A stretch of 19,736 nt of DNA, from contig DJQG01000031.1 in the NCBI GenBank assembly GCA_002438685.1, positions 5,633 to 25,368 of the forward strand, written 5' to 3'. The position numbers and the translations under genes were made by a program. The notes under the pieces are model-generated. The model was given only the letters and a program-made list of their open reading frames with translations. It searched no databases and was not told where the DNA came from. How positions within the stretch are numbered: the stretch's first letter is position 1; every line of letters starts with the position of its first letter. Positions 15,614 through 19,736 of this stretch are shown piece after piece. The stretch comes from Ruminococcaceae bacterium UBA6392. GTDB taxonomy: Bacteria > Bacillota > Clostridia > Oscillospirales > Acutalibacteraceae.

Positions 15614-16420
15614 ATGAACAAGCTTGCCGAGCTGTGGAGCGACATAGTCCAGTGCTGGAGCGATAGCTCAATGCAGTATCTGACCGGTGCGCTCAAGACA
15701 ATAGAGCTCGCTGTTATAGCGACAATCATAGGCTGTCTCATCGGCCTTGTCTGCGGAATAATCCAGACTATTCCGTGCGGCAAAAAAGACAATATCGTAA
15801 AGCGGGTCATCCTCGGCATAGTCAAGGCTATAGTGCGTATCTACGTCGAAGTTTTCAGAGGCACGCCGATGATAATCCAGGCGATATTCATCTTCTACGC
15901 CCTGCCTTACTTCTCGAACGGTGCGATAAACCTTGAACCGACTTTCGCGGCATATCTCGTTGTCTCCATCAACACCGGAGCATATATGGCGGAGACCGTC
16001 CGCGGCGGTATAATGTCGATAGACGTCGGTCAGACGGAGGGCGCAATGTCCATAGGCATGAACCACTTCAAGACCATGCTCTATGTCATTCTTCCGCAGA
16101 CCATACGCAATATCATCCCGCAGATAGGCAACAACCTCATAATCAACATCAAGGATACTTCCGTCATGTTCGTTATCGGCTACACTGAGCTTTTCGCGGC
16201 TCACAAGGCTATAGTCGGCGCAAAGTATGTCTACTTCCCGTCGGCAGTTATAACGCTGACTATTTACCTGATAATGACGGTCATTTGCTCGGTTATCCTC
16301 AGACTGTGGGAGAAGAAGCTTGACGGTCCGGAGAACTTCGATCTCTCGACCACCGACACTCTCGCCCACACCAGCGGAACGTACTCATATGTCAAGAAGT
16401 CCAAGAAGGAGGGAAGATAA
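15614..16420 (+). CDS. Polar amino-acid ABC transporter permease
   Basis: A 268-residue inner-membrane permease of the HisM/GlnP/ArtQ type. Long hydrophobic segments include TIELAVIATIIGCLIGLVCG, IIQAIFIFYALPYF and VITLTIYLIMTVICSVIL. VEVFRGTPMIIQ is the typical loop of this family, and the EAA motif that docks the ATPase is seen as EGAMSIGM from Glu142 onward. Only one permease gene is present, so the channel is probably a homodimer. GGAGA (15600-15604) precedes the ATG, and the stop overlaps the ATPase start as TAATG, showing coupled translation. Confidence 0.94.
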   Translation: MNKLAELWSDIVQCWSDSSMQYLTGALKTIELAVIATIIGCLIGLVCGIIQTIPCGKKDNIVKRVILGIVKAIVRIYVEVFRGTPMIIQAIFIFYALPYFSNGAINLEPTFAAYLVVSINTGAYMAETVRGGIMSIDVGQTEGAMSIGMNHFKTMLYVILPQTIRNIIPQIGNNLIINIKDTSVMFVIGYTELFAAHKAIVGAKYVYFPSAVITLTIYLIMTVICSVILRLWEKKLDGPENFDLSTTDTLAHTSGTYSYVKKSKKEGR

Positions 16421-17160
16421 TGTCAGAGCCTATTTTACAGATAAATCATCTTTCAAAGACCTTCGGCAGCCACGAAGTTCTGCGCGACATTGACTTTTCG
16501 GTCAATCCCGGCGATGTCACGAGCATCATCGGCGCGTCCGGCTCGGGCAAATCCACTTTGCTCCGCTGCATAAACCTCCTTGAGACTCCGACCTCCGGCG
16601 AGATACTCTATCACGGCACGAACATCGACAACATTAAAGGCGGCGCGAGCGCTTACCGTTCGCACGTCGGCATGGTGTTCCAGTCGTTCAATCTTTTCAA
16701 CAACATGACAGCGCTCAAGAACTGCATGATCGGTCAGACGAAGGTTCTCAAGAAGTCCAGAGCCGAAGCCAAGGCTTCCGCGCTGCATTATCTTGAAAAG
16801 GTCGGCATGGCGCCCTACATCAACGCCAAGCCCTCCCAGCTCTCCGGCGGTCAGAAGCAGCGCGTCGCAATAGCCCGCGCGCTTGCGATGGAGCCCGAAG
16901 TTCTGCTGTTCGACGAGCCGACGAGCGCACTCGACCCGCAGATGGTCGGCGAAGTGCTCGAAGTCATGCGCAACCTCGCCAAAGAGGGTCTGACGATGAT
17001 AGTCGTCACCCACGAGATGGCGTTTGCGCGCGACGTTTCAACGAATGTCGTGTTCATGGCGGACGGACTCATCTGCGAGCAAGGCAGTCCGAAGGACATC
17101 TTCGAGAATCCGCAGGATCCCAAGACGAAGGAGTTCCTTTCAAGATTCCTCGCGAAATAA
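16420..17160 (+). CDS. Polar amino-acid ABC transporter ATP-binding protein
   Basis: A 246-residue ATPase that powers the transporter from the cytosolic face. Walker A GASGSGKST (38-46), the Q-loop region GMVFQSFNLF, signature LSGGQKQR (141-148), Walker B LLFDEP (162-167) and the switch histidine in VVTHEM are all intact. Closest by pattern to GlnQ/HisP/ArtP. GGAGGG (16408-16413) precedes the ATG, which overlaps the permease stop. An intrinsic terminator follows at once, closing a three-gene unit. Confidence 0.95.
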   Translation: MSEPILQINHLSKTFGSHEVLRDIDFSVNPGDVTSIIGASGSGKSTLLRCINLLETPTSGEILYHGTNIDNIKGGASAYRSHVGMVFQSFNLFNNMTALKNCMIGQTKVLKKSRAEAKASALHYLEKVGMAPYINAKPSQLSGGQKQRVAIARALAMEPEVLLFDEPTSALDPQMVGEVLEVMRNLAKEGLTMIVVTHEMAFARDVSTNVVFMADGLICEQGSPKDIFENPQDPKTKEFLSRFLAK

Positions 17161-17164
17161 AATT

Positions 17165-17205
17165 AAACAGGATATCTCCGACAAGGAGATATCCTGTTTT
17201 TAATT
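17165..17205 (+). terminator. Rho-independent terminator after the ABC transporter
   Basis: A perfect 15-bp stem (17165-17179 with 17185-17199) with the loop GACAA runs into TTTTTAATT. It begins five bases after the ATPase stop. Confidence 0.93.
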
Positions 17206-17337
17206 GTATTTGAGCAGCAGATATACATTATTATATTCGCCCCCGCTCCCATTCTCTTGTCAATTTTTACAAAGCTGTTTGCCAACGGACGAAGGTATGG
17301 TACAGATTGACAAAATTGAATTTATTTTGCTGAAACA

Positions 17338-17355
17338 CTTGAATATTTATGCATA
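17338..17355. promoter_or_regulatory. ARG box 1 (ArgR/AhrC operator)
   Basis: CTTGAATATTTATGCATA fits the Bacillus-type ARG box (CATGAATAAAAATKCAAK pattern), with TGAAT and TGCA half-sites at the right spacing. It covers the -35 element of the argC promoter, so arginine-bound ArgR should block transcription. Confidence 0.75.
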
Positions 17356-17367
17356 TAGTAGTATATT
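17339..17367 (+). promoter_or_regulatory. Promoter of the arginine operon
   Basis: TTGAAT (17339-17344) and TATATT (17362-17367) are 17 bases apart, giving a start near 17374 and a leader of about 90 bases. The -35 lies inside the first ArgR box, as expected for repression by exclusion of RNA polymerase. Confidence 0.7.
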
Positions 17368-17379
17368 ATTAGTCGAATA

Positions 17380-17397
17380 GTTGAATAATTTTGCACC
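17380..17397. promoter_or_regulatory. ARG box 2 (ArgR/AhrC operator)
   Basis: GTTGAATAATTTTGCACC keeps the same TGAAT and TGCA half-site spacing as box 1 and lies 42 bp downstream of it, about four helical turns. It falls just after the predicted start site. A weaker, off-register copy may lie at 17315-17332. Confidence 0.7.
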
Positions 17398-17398
17398 G

Positions 17399-17441
17399 TC
17401 GGCGAATACCGGATCGTTTTTATAAACGCCGTGTTCGCCGA
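17399..17441 (+). other. Stem-loop in the argC leader
   Basis: TCGGCGAATAC (17399-17409) pairs with GTGTTCGCCGA (17431-17441), 11 pairs with one G-U, and an inner CGTTT/AAACG helix caps it. There is no T tract, so it is not a terminator. It ends 14 bases before the argC ribosome binding site. It may stabilise the mRNA or affect initiation. The rest of 17206-17337 shows only AT-rich sequence with no clear gene. Confidence 0.6.
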
Positions 17442-17464
17442 AAGCGCATTAAGCGGGAGACACC

Positions 17465-18388
17465 ATGAAAATATTTATCGACGGCAGCGCCGGCACGACC
17501 GGGCTGAGAATAAAAGACAGACTGATGAAGCGAAGCGACGTTGAGCTGATAACGCTCAGCGAGGAGCAGAGAAAAGATACCGAGAGCCGCAAGCAGGCGC
17601 TGAACAGCGCACAGGTCGCTTTTCTCTGCCTGCCGGACGCCGCCGCAGTTGAGGCGGTCGAACTGGTTGAAAATCCGGACACTGTTATTATAGACACATC
17701 AACGGCGCACCGCACGAGCGAAGGCTGGGCTTACGGCTTCCCGGAGCTGTCTGCGGAGTTTGAAGAGAAGATAAAAAGCTCCAAGCGCATCGCCGTCCCC
17801 GGCTGCCACGCCGGCGGGTTCATCGCGCTTGTTTATCCCCTTGTTGAAGCGGGCGTGCTCGGAAAAGACGCGCTGCTCAGCTGCTATTCTCTGACCGGCT
17901 ACAGCGGCGGCGGCAAGAAGATGATCGCCGAATACGAGAGCGAGGATAAATCTCCCCTGCTCTTCGCCCCCAGACAGTACGGGCTGACTCAGCAGCACAA
18001 GCACTTAAAAGAGATGAAAGGCATAACGGGCATTGAAAACGCCCCGATATTTTGCCCCGTGGTCGATGATTTTTACAGCGGAATGCAAGTCACCGTGCCG
18101 CTGTTCGCGGAGCAGATAAGCTGTTCTTCAAGCGAAATCGCCGACATCTACAGAGCGAAATATCAGGGTCCCGTCGTGACATTCTGCGACAAATCGGACA
18201 ACGACGGCTTTCTGTGCGCGGGCGCGCTCTCGGGCACGGACGGCATGAAAATATCGGTTTACGGCAACGATGAGCGAATACTGCTGACCGCCGTATACGA
18301 CAATCTCGGCAAAGGCGCATCGGGCGCCGCGCTCGAAAACCTGAACCTTGTCATGGGCAAGGACAAGGCTTTCGGACTTGATATCTGA
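17465..18388 (+). CDS. argC: N-acetyl-gamma-glutamyl-phosphate reductase, short type
   Basis: Reduces N-acetylglutamyl phosphate to the semialdehyde with NADPH, the third step of arginine synthesis. It has 307 residues, the shorter AGPR type rather than the roughly 345-residue form. FIDGSAGTTGLRI at the N terminus binds the cofactor, and the catalytic Cys114 sits in PGCHAGG. LTGYSGGGKKM is also typical. GGGAGA at 17455-17460 precedes the ATG. It is the first gene of the arg operon behind two ARG boxes. Confidence 0.95.
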   Translation: MKIFIDGSAGTTGLRIKDRLMKRSDVELITLSEEQRKDTESRKQALNSAQVAFLCLPDAAAVEAVELVENPDTVIIDTSTAHRTSEGWAYGFPELSAEFEEKIKSSKRIAVPGCHAGGFIALVYPLVEAGVLGKDALLSCYSLTGYSGGGKKMIAEYESEDKSPLLFAPRQYGLTQQHKHLKEMKGITGIENAPIFCPVVDDFYSGMQVTVPLFAEQISCSSSEIADIYRAKYQGPVVTFCDKSDNDGFLCAGALSGTDGMKISVYGNDERILLTAVYDNLGKGASGAALENLNLVMGKDKAFGLDI

Positions 18389-18400
18389 GGAGGTAAAAAA

Positions 18401-19612
18401 ATGAAAACAATATCGGGCGGCGTCTGCGCAGCAAAGGGATTCAAAGCTTCCGGCGTTCACTGCGGCATCCGCAAGAACAGGACTAAGCGCGATCTCGCGC
18501 TCATATACAGCGAAAAAGTCGCCAACGCGGCGGCTGTCTACACAACAAACCTCGTCAAGGGCGCGCCGCTGATCGTCACAAAAAATCATATCGCGGACGG
18601 CAAGGCGCAGGCGGTCATATGCAACAGCGGAAACGCGAACACCTGCAACACAAACGGCGTTGAGATAGCCGAGCGCACGAGCGACCTGCTCGCGTCCGTG
18701 CTCGGAATAAAGCCCGCCGATGTCGTTGTAGCTTCTACCGGTGTTATCGGTCAGCCGCTTAACATCACTCCGATAGCCTCCGGCATACCCGCTCTGAAAG
18801 CAGGGCTCGGCGACCACTCCGACCATGCGGCGGAGGCGATAATGACGACCGACACGATTCCGAAAGAGATTGCCGTCAGTTTCGAGATAGGCGGAGTTGA
18901 ATGCAAGATGGGCGGCATCGCAAAGGGCTCGGGCATGATTCACCCCAACATGGCGACGATGCTCGTTTTTATAACCACCGACTGCGCGATAAGCAGCGAG
19001 ATGCTCCAGAAAGCTCTGTCTTCGGACATTGCGGAGACTTTCAATATGATAAGCATCGACGGCGACACCTCGACGAACGACATGGTGACAGTGCTCGCAA
19101 ACGGGCTCGCCGGAAATAAAGAGATTGACAAAGACGGCGATGACTTCAATGAATTTATGAAAGCCCTCAACACTATAACCGTGTGGCTCTGCCGCAGGAT
19201 TGCCGCCGACGGCGAGGGCGCGACGAAGCTGCTCGAATGCAAGGTCAGCGGCGCAAAAGATAAAGAGACCGCCAAGACTGTTGCCAAGAGCGTTGTCTGC
19301 TCGTCGCTGACGAAAGCCGCCATGTTCGGCTCGGACGCCAACTGGGGCAGGGTTCTCTGCGCCATCGGCTACAGCGGCGCGGATGTTGACGTCAGCAAAA
19401 TCGACGTTTGGTTTAAATCTGATAAAGGTTCGATCCTCGTCTGCGAGAACGGCGCGGGAGTTGATTTTTCGGAGGAAAAGGCAAAAGAGATACTCTCCGA
19501 AAATGAGATAGATATTCTTATTGATTTAAAGAGCGGCGACGCGTCTTCGACGGCGTGGGGCTGCGACCTGACATACGACTATGTCAAGATAAACGGAGAC
19601 TACCGCACCTAA
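18401..19612 (+). CDS. argJ: Glutamate N-acetyltransferase / amino-acid acetyltransferase ArgJ
   Basis: Moves the acetyl group from N-acetylornithine to glutamate, recycling it; some members also use acetyl-CoA for the first step. The 403-residue precursor cleaves itself into two chains at the conserved Ala-Thr bond: KGSGMIHPNMATML places the nucleophile at Thr186. STGVIGQPL, an oxyanion-region motif, and NMISIDGDTSTNDM in the beta chain are intact. Sequence cannot tell the mono- from the bifunctional form. GAGGAGG lies just before the ATG, 12 bases after argC. Presence of ArgJ means a cyclic acetyl pathway, so ArgE is not needed. Confidence 0.96.
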   Translation: MKTISGGVCAAKGFKASGVHCGIRKNRTKRDLALIYSEKVANAAAVYTTNLVKGAPLIVTKNHIADGKAQAVICNSGNANTCNTNGVEIAERTSDLLASVLGIKPADVVVASTGVIGQPLNITPIASGIPALKAGLGDHSDHAAEAIMTTDTIPKEIAVSFEIGGVECKMGGIAKGSGMIHPNMATMLVFITTDCAISSEMLQKALSSDIAETFNMISIDGDTSTNDMVTVLANGLAGNKEIDKDGDDFNEFMKALNTITVWLCRRIAADGEGATKLLECKVSGAKDKETAKTVAKSVVCSSLTKAAMFGSDANWGRVLCAIGYSGADVDVSKIDVWFKSDKGSILVCENGAGVDFSEEKAKEILSENEIDILIDLKSGDASSTAWGCDLTYDYVKINGDYRT

Positions 19613-19635
19613 TTGCGAAAGACGGAGGGAAAGAT

Positions 19636-19736
19636 ATGAACATTTCAAACGCGGAGCGCGCAAGGGTTCTTGTCCACGCGCTGCCGTATATACAGGATTA
19701 CGCAGGCAAGATAGTCGTCGTCAAATACGGCGGCAA
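19636..19736 (+). CDS. argB: Acetylglutamate kinase, 5' end only
   Basis: The first 33 codons of a gene cut by the window end. The start MNISNAERARVLVHALPYIQ and the GKIVVVKYGG phosphate-binding strand match the N terminus of acetylglutamate kinase, which phosphorylates N-acetylglutamate, the ArgC substrate precursor. GGAGGG (19624-19629) precedes the ATG. The gap to argJ is 23 bases, so it continues the arg operon. Confidence 0.9.
   Translation, partial: MNISNAERARVLVHALPYIQDYAGKIVVVKYGG

Noticed and set aside
17307..17335. TTGACA at 17307 as the arg promoter -35
   Set aside because: No acceptable -10 lies 16-18 bases downstream; the TTGAAT/TATATT pair at 17339-17367 is better spaced and coincides with the ARG boxes.
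17372..17464. T-box or other riboswitch in the argC leader
   Set aside because: No T-box sequence, no terminator and a leader of only about 90 bases; ArgR boxes explain the control better.

Overview
The window looks like chromosomal core-metabolism DNA from an anaerobic Firmicute of the class Clostridia, probably an Oscillospiraceae/Ruminococcaceae-like gut lineage. This is inferred from the protein families: a clostridial-style PyrB, a split PurO plus stand-alone AICAR transformylase, a single-chain PurL of about 1,230 residues, FTHFS, and strong AGGAGG-type ribosome binding sites. It is also inferred from GC-rich coding sequence that nevertheless uses ATA and AGA codons often. All genes are on the + strand. 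I see no mobile element, phage gene, CRISPR array, tRNA or rRNA.

Region 1 (1-1141) holds pyrB, aspartate carbamoyltransferase. Its C terminus carries the four-cysteine zinc module that normally belongs to the separate regulatory chain PyrI. A perfect terminator-like hairpin lies over its apparent start.

Region 2 (1161-14323) is a purine and one-carbon operon: purE, purM, a formate/nitrite-family channel, purN, purO, purH (AICAR transformylase only), purD, purL, fhs and then guaB. It begins with an extended -10 promoter and a ZTP (pfl) riboswitch whose last bases are shared with an intrinsic terminator. ZTP and ZMP accumulate when 10-formyl-THF is short. The operon encodes both 10-formyl-THF-using transformylases (PurN, PurH), the enzyme that makes 10-formyl-THF from formate (Fhs) and a channel that could supply formate, so sensor and outputs fit together. 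Most genes overlap or lie within 20 bases of each other; guaB follows a 69-base gap with a stem-loop.

Region 3 (14324-17205) is a polar amino-acid ABC transporter (lipoprotein, permease, ATPase). It has a consensus sigma-70 promoter and a lysine riboswitch (L box) followed by a terminator, which points to lysine as the substrate. A pair of related dyad repeats lies upstream of the promoter.

Region 4 (17206-19736) is the start of an arginine biosynthesis operon, argC-argJ-argB (argB cut by the window end). Its promoter overlaps the first of two good ArgR-type boxes spaced 42 bp apart. Three different metabolite-sensing controls (ZTP, lysine, arginine) therefore serve three neighbouring operons.
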